Shown here: piece after piece, positions 1 to 6,492 of the stretch | How positions within the stretch are numbered: position 1 is the first letter of the stretch | Layout of the letters: each line of letters opens with the position of its first letter | Position numbers and translations under genes: made by a program | Assembly: GCA_964476045.1 (NCBI GenBank) | Contig: CAYYYJ010000036.1 | Coordinates: 1-7,465, forward strand | From: CAYYYJ01 sp964476045 | GTDB lineage: Archaea; Aenigmatarchaeota; Aenigmatarchaeia; QMZP01; JACQNV01 | DNA length: 7,465 nt | Direction: 5' to 3' | Notes under the pieces: generated by a model | What the model was told of the DNA's origin: nothing | The model's input: the letters and a program-made list of their open reading frames with translations, nothing else | Databases searched by the model: none

Positions 1-216
1 TATCCAACCTTCTTTTCCATGGTCACCCAATCCCATCAGCAAGATATAGCCCCTGCTTTTTACAGAATTATCATTTTCGCATTGGAAACCCGAAGACGAA
101 ACTGTCCTATTTTCCTGATTGTCAGCAGAAGGCTTTTCAAGGTCTTTGGAATCCTGAAAATTTGCGCAGCCACTTATGAAAACCAGAACAACCAGCAAAA
201 CAATAAAAAATTTCAT
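1..216 (-). CDS. Surface lipoprotein, N-terminal part only (runs off the window)
   Basis: The reverse strand is open from an ATG at 214-216 to the window edge, giving 72 codons without a stop. Residues 1-17 form a lipoprotein signal peptide: one Lys, a hydrophobic core and the lipobox ISGC, with Cys17 as the predicted lipid-anchored residue. Export and anchoring at the outer face of the membrane are therefore likely. Residues 18-35 (QDSKDLEKPS and flanks) closely match the same stretch of the 900-residue lipoprotein just upstream, in protein and in DNA. The visible part ends near GYILLMGLGDHGKEGWI, which I cannot assign to a family. The gene lies 53 bases downstream of its paralogue and is probably in the same transcript. 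A weak TATA-like TTTACTAA about 25 bases before the ATG could give it its own promoter. The existence of the gene is well supported; its function is unknown. Confidence 0.8.
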   Translation of the reverse strand, partial: MKFFIVLLVVLVFISGCANFQDSKDLEKPSADNQENRTVSSSGFQCENDNSVKSRGYILLMGLGDHGKEGWI

Positions 217-246
217 ATGATTTATTTACCCTGCCCATTAGTAAAG

Positions 247-261
247 CAGGCGCATCGCCTG
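247..261. repeat. Perfect hairpin between two lipoprotein genes
   Basis: CAGGCG-CAT-CGCCTG is a perfect 6-bp stem with a 3-base loop. It lies 9 bases after the stop of the 900-residue lipoprotein gene and 31 bases before the start of the next lipoprotein gene on the same strand. No uridine tract follows on either strand, so it does not look like an intrinsic terminator. It may be an RNA-processing or stability element between cistrons, or chance. Confidence 0.4.
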
Positions 262-269
262 AACAAACT

Positions 270-2972
270 CTATACAATTTCCACAAAGCCATAATCGGCA
301 CCATTGACAACCACATTGTATACCCCTTTATTGCTTATGGTCACAGAAAACCTGCCAGCTGTTTGGTCAGCCGCAGAGACCTGCAGTGTGGCTGAAGAAG
401 TCTTGTTTGCTATTTCTAGATTAACAGGGATAGAAGATTTCCCTGAACCTAAGTTGTCAGCAGATACAATGACATCAAAAGCCTCCCCCCCTTTCATTGT
501 TTTTGGATAAGAAACTCCGGTCAGCTCTGTTATAGCAGGCTTGGCCGCATCATAATCTATTATCGCTCTCCAGACGCCTGTTGATTTTGTCCCAAGGTAA
601 ATTGTTTTGGCGTCTTTATCTATCCTGATTTCATCAACTTCAGACAATATGTCAGCTTCAATTATTTCCCATGTTTTCCCTTTGTCCCTGCTTATGTAAA
701 AAGGCCCTTCTGTGCCAACAGCAACAAACTCCGGGTTTTTGGGGCTGACAGCAACAGCCCTTATGTCTTTCCCTTCCCCAGGGCCACCCTGAACCTGATT
801 CCATGTCTTCCCGGCATCCCTGGAAATGAAAAGCCCTTTAGAAGACTTCACAACCTTTCCATCCTTTATTGCTCCCTGGTGGCTTCCAACATAAATTATG
901 TTCCTGTCTGACTGGTCAAAAGCCATGAAATGGATATGTATATTCTTCAAATCATCTGAAAGCCAGTTCCATGTTTTCCCAAGGTCTTTTGAGGCAAATA
1001 TCCCGTTAAGTGTAGTATACCAGAGCTCATTTTCATTATGTGGATTAAGGAAGAGGCTCATGCTCGTCTTTGTCGCATAATAAAAGCAGGCTGAAGGAGT
1101 CTCTAACCCTTTCGCATATTTTTCCCTGCACGTTTTTTCTGTCTCACTCTCCCTTTCGTCATCAAAGTTCAGGTTCCAGTAAAACCCTTCTTCAGGGATC
1201 CCTTTATTCGACTGATCCCATGTCTTGCCCCCGTCCCCGCTTCTATACACGCCTTCTGATGTTGTGCCAACAAGAATTATGTCTGGTTTTGTGGGGTGGA
1301 CAAAAATATCATAAATTTCAAGCTGCTGGTTCCCTGCATTTGGGTGGACAAGATTTTTTGATTTAAGAACTGTTTTTCCGCCGTCTTTTGTGTAATACAG
1401 GCCTGTGTCAAATCCCGGCGCGCCAAAAGCCCTTCCTGTTGCAGCATCCACTGGCCCTGAGACGCCAAAAAAGAATGTGTTCAAATCAAGCGGATGGAAT
1501 TGAAGCGCTGCTATATATGTTGCTGAGAGCCTTGTCGTTATCCTTTGCCATGTGTTGCCGCCATCATAAGTCTTGTGCAAGGCCCCGTCTGTTGTGCCTG
1601 CAAAAACCTGGTTCCTGTTTGTTGGATGGATTTCCATTGAATGGATCCTGCTGGTTCGTATGCCGTCTGCTGACCATTCCCATGTTTTCCCATTATCAAT
1701 AGATTTCATAAAAGGCCTGTAATAGTCCTGTGCATACACTCTTCCGTCCCCTGTGAACTTCAGTTCGTGTGTGTATTGTATAGGCTCTTTCTCTGTAATT
1801 TCTTTCCAGGTTTTCCCGCCGTCCTCACTCAAAATAAACGAAATCTCTTTCCCGTCTTCATCTGGCCAGCTGCTTATGGAAACAATCACACGATTTGGGT
1901 CTTTCGGATCAATTGCTACATGGTTTATGCCGCCTATATCAAAACCAAAAGGCTCGCGGCTGTCTATAAGCTTTTTCCATGTCCGACCAGAATCCTCTGA
2001 TTTGTAGACGCTTTCCCAATCGTCCAAACTGTCAGGCCCTTTTCTTGTTGTAACATAAATTACATTGCCTAGCACATCCACATCCTGGACTAAAAAAGAC
2101 GAAAACTCGCTTTCAGTTTTAGTGAATGTCTCACCGCCATCTGCTGACTTGAACAAACCATCGCCTGTTTTTGACCTATTTGAAAGGGAGCTTAGATACC
2201 ACAGTCCTGTTGCCACATAAATTTCTTTTGTGTTTTTTGGATTGAATGCTATCCTGCTTATAGGGGATTTTGAATTTATTTTAGAACTTATGTCTGTCCA
2301 GGATGAGCCAGCATCTACAGATTTAAACAGGCCGCCGTGTGTTGTTCCAGAGTAAATTATATTGGAATTGGAAGGGTCTACGATAATAGAAGTGGCTATC
2401 CTGCCATCCCATTTTTCACTCTCTTTTTCTGGATGCGGCCCCAGAGACTGGAGTTCTTTCCACGTTTTAGCGCCATCTATTGACTTAAAAATAATATTAG
2501 TAATTGATAAATAAACTATATCCGGATCCTTTGGATCAACAGCAATGCTGTTTACAGCCGCTTTCATCGGGGCGTTAAATTCTGCCCATGTATTTCCCCC
2601 ATCTGTTGACTTGAAATGATCAACATAAACTATATCCGGATTTTTCTGGGAAAATCCCATCCCGAATTTTATCCCGCCTGCAGAGGGCCCGTTTGTCTGC
2701 CTGATGTAAAGGGGATCCTTAGCTAAGCCTAGAGACCCTTTTGTTCCGACTATTGGGCTAAAGCTAATCTCTACCTTATTTTCTTTTGGTTTTTCAGGAA
2801 CTACAGTCCCCTGAATTTCTGAAATCTGCTTCACAGTTTCAGATACAGCAGGAGTTTTTTCCTTGGCTTCTGGTGTTGGTGAAGGCTTTTCAAGGTTTTT
2901 AGGATCCTGGCTAACAGCACAACCGCTTACAAAAACAAGCAATGCTATTAAGGCCACCAAAATCAATCTCAT
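270..2972 (-). CDS. Asp-box (BNR/sialidase-type) beta-propeller surface lipoprotein
   Basis: This 900-residue protein begins with a lipoprotein signal peptide ending in VSGC (Cys18 is the lipidation site). A Pro/Glu/Lys-rich tether follows to about residue 75. Residues 100-800 are built of repeats carrying thirteen Asp-box motifs of the form S-x-D-x-G-x-T-W, near residues 121, 163, 217, 275, 324, 381, 423, 467, 527, 577, 661, 717 and 761. The one at 527 has Val instead of the final Trp. Asp boxes are known to cap blades of sialidase, VPS10/sortilin and GH74-type propellers, so about 14 blades, perhaps two seven-bladed propellers, is a fair inference. Residues 810-900 look like an Ig-like beta-sandwich. 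I see no sialidase catalytic set (Arg triad, Tyr/Glu pair), so binding or scaffolding at the cell surface is as likely as hydrolysis. Cys615 and Cys629 lie in a long insert between boxes 10 and 11. The ATG puts the signal peptide exactly at the N-terminus. The stop of the small membrane protein lies 13 bases upstream, so the two genes are likely co-transcribed. Confidence 0.9.
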   Translation of the reverse strand: MRLILVALIALLVFVSGCAVSQDPKNLEKPSPTPEAKEKTPAVSETVKQISEIQGTVVPEKPKENKVEISFSPIVGTKGSLGLAKDPLYIRQTNGPSAGGIKFGMGFSQKNPDIVYVDHFKSTDGGNTWAEFNAPMKAAVNSIAVDPKDPDIVYLSITNIIFKSIDGAKTWKELQSLGPHPEKESEKWDGRIATSIIVDPSNSNIIYSGTTHGGLFKSVDAGSSWTDISSKINSKSPISRIAFNPKNTKEIYVATGLWYLSSLSNRSKTGDGLFKSADGGETFTKTESEFSSFLVQDVDVLGNVIYVTTRKGPDSLDDWESVYKSEDSGRTWKKLIDSREPFGFDIGGINHVAIDPKDPNRVIVSISSWPDEDGKEISFILSEDGGKTWKEITEKEPIQYTHELKFTGDGRVYAQDYYRPFMKSIDNGKTWEWSADGIRTSRIHSMEIHPTNRNQVFAGTTDGALHKTYDGGNTWQRITTRLSATYIAALQFHPLDLNTFFFGVSGPVDAATGRAFGAPGFDTGLYYTKDGGKTVLKSKNLVHPNAGNQQLEIYDIFVHPTKPDIILVGTTSEGVYRSGDGGKTWDQSNKGIPEEGFYWNLNFDDERESETEKTCREKYAKGLETPSACFYYATKTSMSLFLNPHNENELWYTTLNGIFASKDLGKTWNWLSDDLKNIHIHFMAFDQSDRNIIYVGSHQGAIKDGKVVKSSKGLFISRDAGKTWNQVQGGPGEGKDIRAVAVSPKNPEFVAVGTEGPFYISRDKGKTWEIIEADILSEVDEIRIDKDAKTIYLGTKSTGVWRAIIDYDAAKPAITELTGVSYPKTMKGGEAFDVIVSADNLGSGKSSIPVNLEIANKTSSATLQVSAADQTAGRFSVTISNKGVYNVVVNGADYGFVEIV

Positions 2973-2985
2973 AATACGCCATGCC

Positions 2986-3147
2986 CTATTTTTTCTTTTC
3001 TTTCATTGCAAGAGCCATTACGCCCCACAAAAGCACAAGTACGGCCCACAGGTAATTCAATGCCCCGATGAGGTTCAGCGCTTCTGTTGCAGCTATCAAT
3101 ATGCCTACAACAACTGCCGGTACGCCCAATACCATTTTTGATGCCAT
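2986..3147 (-). CDS. Small two-helix membrane protein, unknown function
   Basis: This is a 53-residue hydrophobic protein starting MASKMVLGV and ending in a basic tail, KEKKK. It has two probable membrane helices, at about residues 5-26 and 31-48, with little between them (EALNLIGALN). The basic tail would be expected to remain in the cytoplasm, making a helical hairpin. The reading frame extends upstream to 3339, but that longer form would run antisense through the start of the epimerase gene. The ATG at 3145-3147 instead lies about 29 bases after a good TATA element and fits a leaderless start. The stop is 13 bases before the start of the Asp-box lipoprotein, so it is the probable first gene of that operon. 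I recognise no family. A role in export or in anchoring the lipoprotein is only suggested by position. Confidence 0.72.
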   Translation of the reverse strand: MASKMVLGVPAVVVGILIAATEALNLIGALNYLWAVLVLLWGVMALAMKEKKK

Positions 3148-3172
3148 ATTCCATAGTATTGGTTTGGGTTGG

Positions 3173-3180
3173 TTATAAAT
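3173..3180 (-). promoter_or_regulatory. TATA box for the envelope operon
   Basis: On the minus strand this reads ATTTATAA, close to the archaeal box A consensus TTTAWATA. Its centre is about 29 bases before the ATG of the small membrane protein, which predicts a leader of only a few bases or none. It lies beside the plus-strand TATA element of the divergent epimerase gene, so the two promoters share one short region. Confidence 0.55.
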
Positions 3181-3185
3181 CATCT

Positions 3186-3193
3186 TTTTAATA
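3186..3193 (+). promoter_or_regulatory. TATA box for the epimerase gene
   Basis: TTTTAATA is centred about 26-27 bases before the ATG at 3216, the normal distance from box A to the transcription start in Archaea. This predicts a leaderless mRNA. No Shine-Dalgarno motif is present before the ATG, in keeping with that. The alternative TTATAAAT at 3173-3180 would give a leader of about 12 bases. Confidence 0.5.
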
Positions 3194-3215
3194 CTTGAAA
3201 CCCTCAATCTGATCC

Positions 3216-3932
3216 ATGGACTTCCCATCAGTCTCCTCAAACCAAATGGAAAAAGTGGACGATCTCGCAATAAGGCACTTTGGCCTTGATTTAGTCCAGC
3301 TGATGGAGAATTCTGGTTATTTGACATCCAGATTGGCAAGGGAAGTTATAGGAAGATTAGATAAAAGAAAAATAACAGTTTTAGTTGGCAAAGGCAATAA
3401 CGGCGGTGACGGAATAATCGCTGCGCGCCGCCTCCAAAACTGGGGAGCAACAGTGACAGTGATCATCCCAGACCATCCAGACAATATATCTAGAATAAAT
3501 AACGAGCAGCTTGGCGTCCTCCGCTCAATGTTTGTCGACAGGCAATTCAATACAAGCAGGCTGATCTGGGAAGATTCTGTTTTAAAAGCAGACCTAATTA
3601 TAGATGCGCTTTTGGGTTACAAAATAAACAGGAACCCTGAGGGAGATTATTCTTACTTGATCGAGCTGGCAAATAGATCCAAGGCAAAAAAACTTTCAAT
3701 AGATATTCCCTCTGGTTTAAATCCAGATACAGGAGACCCTTTCACTCCTTGTTTCAAAGCAGATTATACCCTTACTTTAGGTGCAATAAAAAAAGGCCTC
3801 CTAGAAAAGAAAGCAAAAGAATTTGTTGGGAAACTCTATTTAGGGGACATAGGAATTCCAAGGGAAGTCTACCAGCTTTTGGGAATTGAGGTGCCGAATA
3901 TTTTTGAGAAAAACGAGCTGATTAAAATTTAA
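3216..3932 (+). CDS. nnrE: NAD(P)H-hydrate epimerase (YjeF N-terminal domain protein)
   Basis: This family interconverts the R and S epimers of hydrated NADH and NADPH, damaged cofactors, so that a dehydratase can repair the S form. The 238-residue protein has the full YjeF_N fold signature. It shows an N-terminal QMEKVDDLAI...LMENSG segment (10-34), the nucleotide/K+ site GKGNNGGDG (58-66), the DALLG motif (130-134) and SIDIPSGLN (161-169) with the family's catalytic-region Asp163. TLTLGAIKKGL follows near 185. The first ATG is preferred because the family motif begins almost at once and a TATA box lies 26-27 bases upstream. Unlike many archaeal and bacterial Nnr proteins, it is not fused to the C-terminal dehydratase domain, so that partner, if present, must be encoded elsewhere. 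It acts in the cytoplasm. It is divergent from the envelope operon and convergent with the next lipoprotein gene; neither neighbour suggests a functional link. Confidence 0.92.
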   Translation: MDFPSVSSNQMEKVDDLAIRHFGLDLVQLMENSGYLTSRLAREVIGRLDKRKITVLVGKGNNGGDGIIAARRLQNWGATVTVIIPDHPDNISRINNEQLGVLRSMFVDRQFNTSRLIWEDSVLKADLIIDALLGYKINRNPEGDYSYLIELANRSKAKKLSIDIPSGLNPDTGDPFTPCFKADYTLTLGAIKKGLLEKKAKEFVGKLYLGDIGIPREVYQLLGIEVPNIFEKNELIKI

Positions 3933-3981
3933 TATGTGCAGATTCTTATAAATTACTATTTGATTTTCAACTAGAAGAGTT

Positions 3982-4019
3982 ATTCTAATCCATATGTCCA
4001 CGATACGTGTGGATAGAAT
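3982..4019. terminator. Imperfect hairpin between convergent genes, possible bidirectional terminator
   Basis: The left arm ATTCTAATCCA (3982-3992) pairs with TGGATAGAAT (4010-4019), with one bulged A. Inside it CACG-ATA-CGTG (3999-4009) forms a second short stem, leaving six unpaired bases on the left side only. It sits in the 111-base gap between two converging stop codons, where a shared transcription end would be expected. No long uridine tract follows on either strand, so a terminator role is inferred from position alone; a protein-binding palindrome is the alternative. Confidence 0.45.
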
Positions 4020-4043
4020 GTCTGCCATAAAATCAGAGCTTAT

Positions 4044-4802
4044 TTAGCAGTAGCACCCATAAGGCCCAGAACCGCAGGATACGCAGTTATTTGAAGAACA
4101 TCTTTTGCATCCTGTGCATTGGGAATCTGTTGTGCACTGCACATCAACGCATTTCTTTGCAGTACAGATTTTTTTATAGCCGCAATCTGAATTAGAGCTG
4201 CAACCAGAAATGCTTTGTGTTGTTGGGGAAGCTTGGACTGTGCTGGGGCTCGGTGTGGGCGAAGGGGATTTTTTAGGTCTCGCAGGCCCTACATTAAGGT
4301 CAAATATTTTAGAAGCTTCTTTTCCAGAAGAATCTGTTGCAACAACATTTATCTGTTGGACCCCTTCTTGTTCTGAAGTAAATTGCCATGCATTTGAGCA
4401 GGTTTTCTGTAGGCCGCACTCAAAAGTCCCTGAACTGGATCCTGAAAGAGGCTTTGAGGATGTCCACGACAGTTGTTTTACTCCCTTATCATCCTCAGCA
4501 GTTATTTTGAGCTCAAAAGCATCCCCTAAAGAAGGGTTTGAAGGATTTAAACTAGTAGAAGAAATTAACGGAGGATTATTGTATTCTTCGGCAGAAGGTT
4601 CCTGTGCTGCGTATGGGTTAGGCTCTGATTTTCCAGTAGATGCCCCCTTATTTTCAGGGGATTTCAAGATAGATGATGGAGAACCCTCTTGTAGAGGCAA
4701 TTTTTCCGGTGACGCAGTAGTGTTAATTTTTTCTGTCTTGAGTGTGGCGCACCCGCTGATTACGATGACAAGGCACAGCAAAGCTATTAAAATAAGTTTC
4801 AT
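4044..4802 (-). CDS. Surface lipoprotein with Ig-like domain and 12-Cys tail
   Basis: This 252-residue protein starts with a signal peptide ending in the lipobox ISGC (Cys18). A low-complexity Ser/Pro/Glu tether runs to about residue 75. Residues 76-172 look like an Ig- or cadherin-like beta-sandwich (NPSLGDAFELKITAEDDKGV and VVATDSSGKEASKIFDLNV), with a likely disulfide between Cys129 and Cys135. A Pro/Ser/Thr linker (173-199) leads to a Cys-rich tail. The tail has 12 cysteines at 201, 207, 213, 218, 223, 229, 232, 235, 240, 243, 250 and 252, and the protein ends in Cys. Units like C-SSNSDC-GYKKIC and C-TTDSQC-TGC recall the disulfide modules common in secreted proteins of uncultivated archaea. 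The role is unknown; adhesion or surface binding is plausible, and metal binding by the tail is less so. The N-terminus resembles the other two lipoproteins in type but lacks their shared QDxKxLEKPS stretch. The start is fixed by the signal peptide and by a TATA box about 30 bases upstream. Confidence 0.85.
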   Translation of the reverse strand: MKLILIALLCLVIVISGCATLKTEKINTTASPEKLPLQEGSPSSILKSPENKGASTGKSEPNPYAAQEPSAEEYNNPPLISSTSLNPSNPSLGDAFELKITAEDDKGVKQLSWTSSKPLSGSSSGTFECGLQKTCSNAWQFTSEQEGVQQINVVATDSSGKEASKIFDLNVGPARPKKSPSPTPSPSTVQASPTTQSISGCSSNSDCGYKKICTAKKCVDVQCTTDSQCTGCKRCSSNNCVSCGSGPYGCYC

Positions 4803-5020
4803 ATTTTGTTATATTTCGTCTAGCTGTTATTTAAAATCGAGCTAAAGACCCTCATCATTTCAATAGTCAGAATCAATTAAAGCTATTTCAGTTTCCTAAG
4901 CAACTGTTTGTACTGCAAAACTAGACCTAATTCGTTGGTGAATAAAATAGATTCCCTTGTTGAGTAAACATATTCCTTTAACATGTTAATAGTTGTTTAT
5001 TGATAAATAAAAGGCAGCTC
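4803..5020. other. Intergenic region with promoter and a 12-bp palindrome
   Basis: This 218-base gap separates the Elp3 stop from the Cys-rich lipoprotein start, both on the minus strand. It holds the lipoprotein promoter at its left end. At 4978-4989 there is a perfect palindrome, TTAACA-TGTTAA, and just after the Elp3 stop on the minus strand a T-rich run (CCTTTTATTT) that could end its transcript. I see no open frame, tRNA or repeat array here. Confidence 0.4.
4828..4835 (-). promoter_or_regulatory. TATA box for the Cys-rich lipoprotein gene
   Basis: The minus strand reads TTTAAATA, an exact match to the archaeal box A consensus TTTAWATA. Its centre is 29-30 bases before the ATG at 4802, predicting a transcript with almost no leader. 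It shows that this gene can be transcribed on its own rather than only by read-through from Elp3. Confidence 0.6.
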
Positions 5021-6445
5021 CTATTGCAGATTCTTCACCATATACTCCCCTTCCAGTCTGTACCCAAGTTTTTTATAGTATTCGCGTACACCAATTCCAG
5101 ATATCACAACCACCTTATCAAATCCCATCTCCTTTGTAATCCTTTCAGCCTCAGCCATCAATTTCTTCCCAAACCCCTTGTGTTGGAAGCTGTCGATCCA
5201 GGTTCCTTTGTTTTGTAAACCAAGTTCCACACCAAAAACATGGAGCTCCCTGACAATTGTTGAGTTCTCTGTAATCTCTTTTCTAAAATATTTATTCGGT
5301 ATTCTCAATCTCAGCAAGCCCACAATCACATCATTCTCTTTATCATCAAAGCTCAGGAAAATTTCCTTTCCACCAGAAGCTGTATAATCAACCCTGTTCA
5401 AAACAATATTTTTCTCTTCTATTTTTTTTCCTTTCAAAAGCGCATAACCAACTTCCCTGCACCTGATACATTCGCATTTTAGTCCAAGCCTTCTCATCTT
5501 CTCCTGGGCAGCATCTCTAAGGTGGGAAAACTTTGTGCCCCCGACAATATACTCAGCTGGCAAATCGCGCATAACTCTTTGTATCCTCGCCCATCTGGGA
5601 ACCATTGGCTTGATTTTAGCAAGGATGTCAACAACCTGTTCAGTTGTGTAAGGAGTATACTTCCCTTCTTTCATACTCTTTTCCAGTTCAGTATCCTCTA
5701 TCACAACACAGGGGTAAAGTTTCAATCCGTCCGGCCTAAAATCCGGATTAGAAAAAAGCTCCTTAAACATCTTCACATCTTTCTCTGGATTGGATCCTGG
5801 AAGGTTGCACATGTAGTGATAGTATATTTTGAATCCAGAATCCTTCAAAAGTTTTGTGGCCTCTATAACATCCTTTACAGTGTGGCCTCTCTTTGTCAAA
5901 ATATAATTTTCGTCGTCTGGGATTTGCACACCTAATTCGACCCTTGTTGTCCCAAAGTTAAGCATCTCATTTATTTGTTCAGGAGAGCACCAGTCAGGCC
6001 TTGTTTCTATGCACAGTCCTACGCATCTATGTTTTGTAGCCTCATTTATTTTTTTAGCTTCTTCCAAATTTTTAGAATCTGAACAATTTAAACCATCATA
6101 AATCCCTTTAACAAAACCATATCTATAATCTTTAGGCGAAGCCATGAAAGTCCCGCCCATCACAATTACCTCATTTTTCTCAGCAATATGTCCGTTCAGA
6201 TCCAGCGTTTCTATCCGTCCCTGTATCTGGCCTCTGGAGTCATAGTTTTTTCTTAGCGCTCTCAAAACAGTCGGCGACTTAGGCATATAACTTTTCGGTG
6301 TAGGAACAGGTTTGTCAAACCCGCCTGGACAATAAACACATTCTCCTGGGCAAGGCAATGGTTTAGTCATCACTGACAATATAGTCACGCCTGAGATTGT
6401 ACGAACCCTTTTCCTGGGGTTTTCTTTTGTGCGGGGGGTTATCAT
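5021..6445 (-). CDS. elp3: Elp3: tRNA wobble-uridine cm5U34 synthase, radical SAM plus GNAT
   Basis: Elp3 uses a radical-SAM reaction with acetyl-CoA to build the 5-carboxymethyl side chain on U34 of tRNA; in Archaea it acts without other Elongator subunits. The 474-residue protein has the 4Fe-4S cysteines Cys32, Cys36 and Cys39 (CPGECVYCPGG). It also carries the family motifs IETRPD (146-151), VELGVQ (169-174), GHTVKDV and LPGSNPEKD, and VPRWARIQRVMRDLP. The Cys-rich cluster CECIRCREVG (324-333) links to the C-terminal acetyltransferase domain, which has the CoA loop QHKGFGKKLM (421-430) and GIGVREYYKKLGY (450-462). Archaeal and eukaryotic Elp3 normally have some 70 or more residues before the radical-SAM core, which help bind tRNA. 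Here only about 12 precede RVRTISGV, and an in-frame stop lies 12 bases upstream of the ATG. The cluster spacing is CX3CX2C, whereas I recall CX4CX2C in well-studied archaeal Elp3. The TATA box spacing supports this start. Confidence 0.95.
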   Translation of the reverse strand: MITPRTKENPRKRVRTISGVTILSVMTKPLPCPGECVYCPGGFDKPVPTPKSYMPKSPTVLRALRKNYDSRGQIQGRIETLDLNGHIAEKNEVIVMGGTFMASPKDYRYGFVKGIYDGLNCSDSKNLEEAKKINEATKHRCVGLCIETRPDWCSPEQINEMLNFGTTRVELGVQIPDDENYILTKRGHTVKDVIEATKLLKDSGFKIYYHYMCNLPGSNPEKDVKMFKELFSNPDFRPDGLKLYPCVVIEDTELEKSMKEGKYTPYTTEQVVDILAKIKPMVPRWARIQRVMRDLPAEYIVGGTKFSHLRDAAQEKMRRLGLKCECIRCREVGYALLKGKKIEEKNIVLNRVDYTASGGKEIFLSFDDKENDVIVGLLRLRIPNKYFRKEITENSTIVRELHVFGVELGLQNKGTWIDSFQHKGFGKKLMAEAERITKEMGFDKVVVISGIGVREYYKKLGYRLEGEYMVKNLQ

Positions 6446-6465
6446 AATAAAAATTTATTCCAGTC

Positions 6466-6472
6466 TATAAAT
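6466..6472 (-). promoter_or_regulatory. TATA box for elp3
   Basis: The minus strand reads ATTTATA, centred about 24 bases before the elp3 ATG. This fits a leaderless transcript starting at or near that ATG and argues against a longer N-terminus. It lies about 25 bases from the divergent TATA box of the toxin-antitoxin operon and does not overlap the tandem palindromes there. Confidence 0.55.
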
Positions 6473-6492
6473 CGTCGAACCGGAACAAAAGC

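Noticed and set aside
660..2600. Recurring CCATGTTTTCCC-like words that suggest a DNA repeat family
   Set aside because: They encode the G-K-T-W part of the Asp boxes on the minus strand, so the recurrence is explained by the protein repeats; they are not regularly spaced like a CRISPR array.
2986..3339. 117-codon version of the small membrane protein
   Set aside because: The extra 64 residues run antisense through the promoter and first part of the epimerase gene; the TATA spacing supports the shorter form.
3840..4028. 62-codon minus-strand frame antisense to the end of the epimerase gene
   Set aside because: It lies mostly opposite a well-supported gene, has no recognisable motif or promoter, and contains the hairpin at 3982-4019.
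4210..4845. 211-codon plus-strand frame across the Cys-rich lipoprotein gene
   Set aside because: It is a shadow of the minus-strand gene, whose signal peptide, domain layout and promoter are clear.
6471..6486. GGTTCGAC on the minus strand resembling a tRNA T-loop
   Set aside because: The flanking bases do not form a T-stem and no acceptor, D or anticodon arms are visible.
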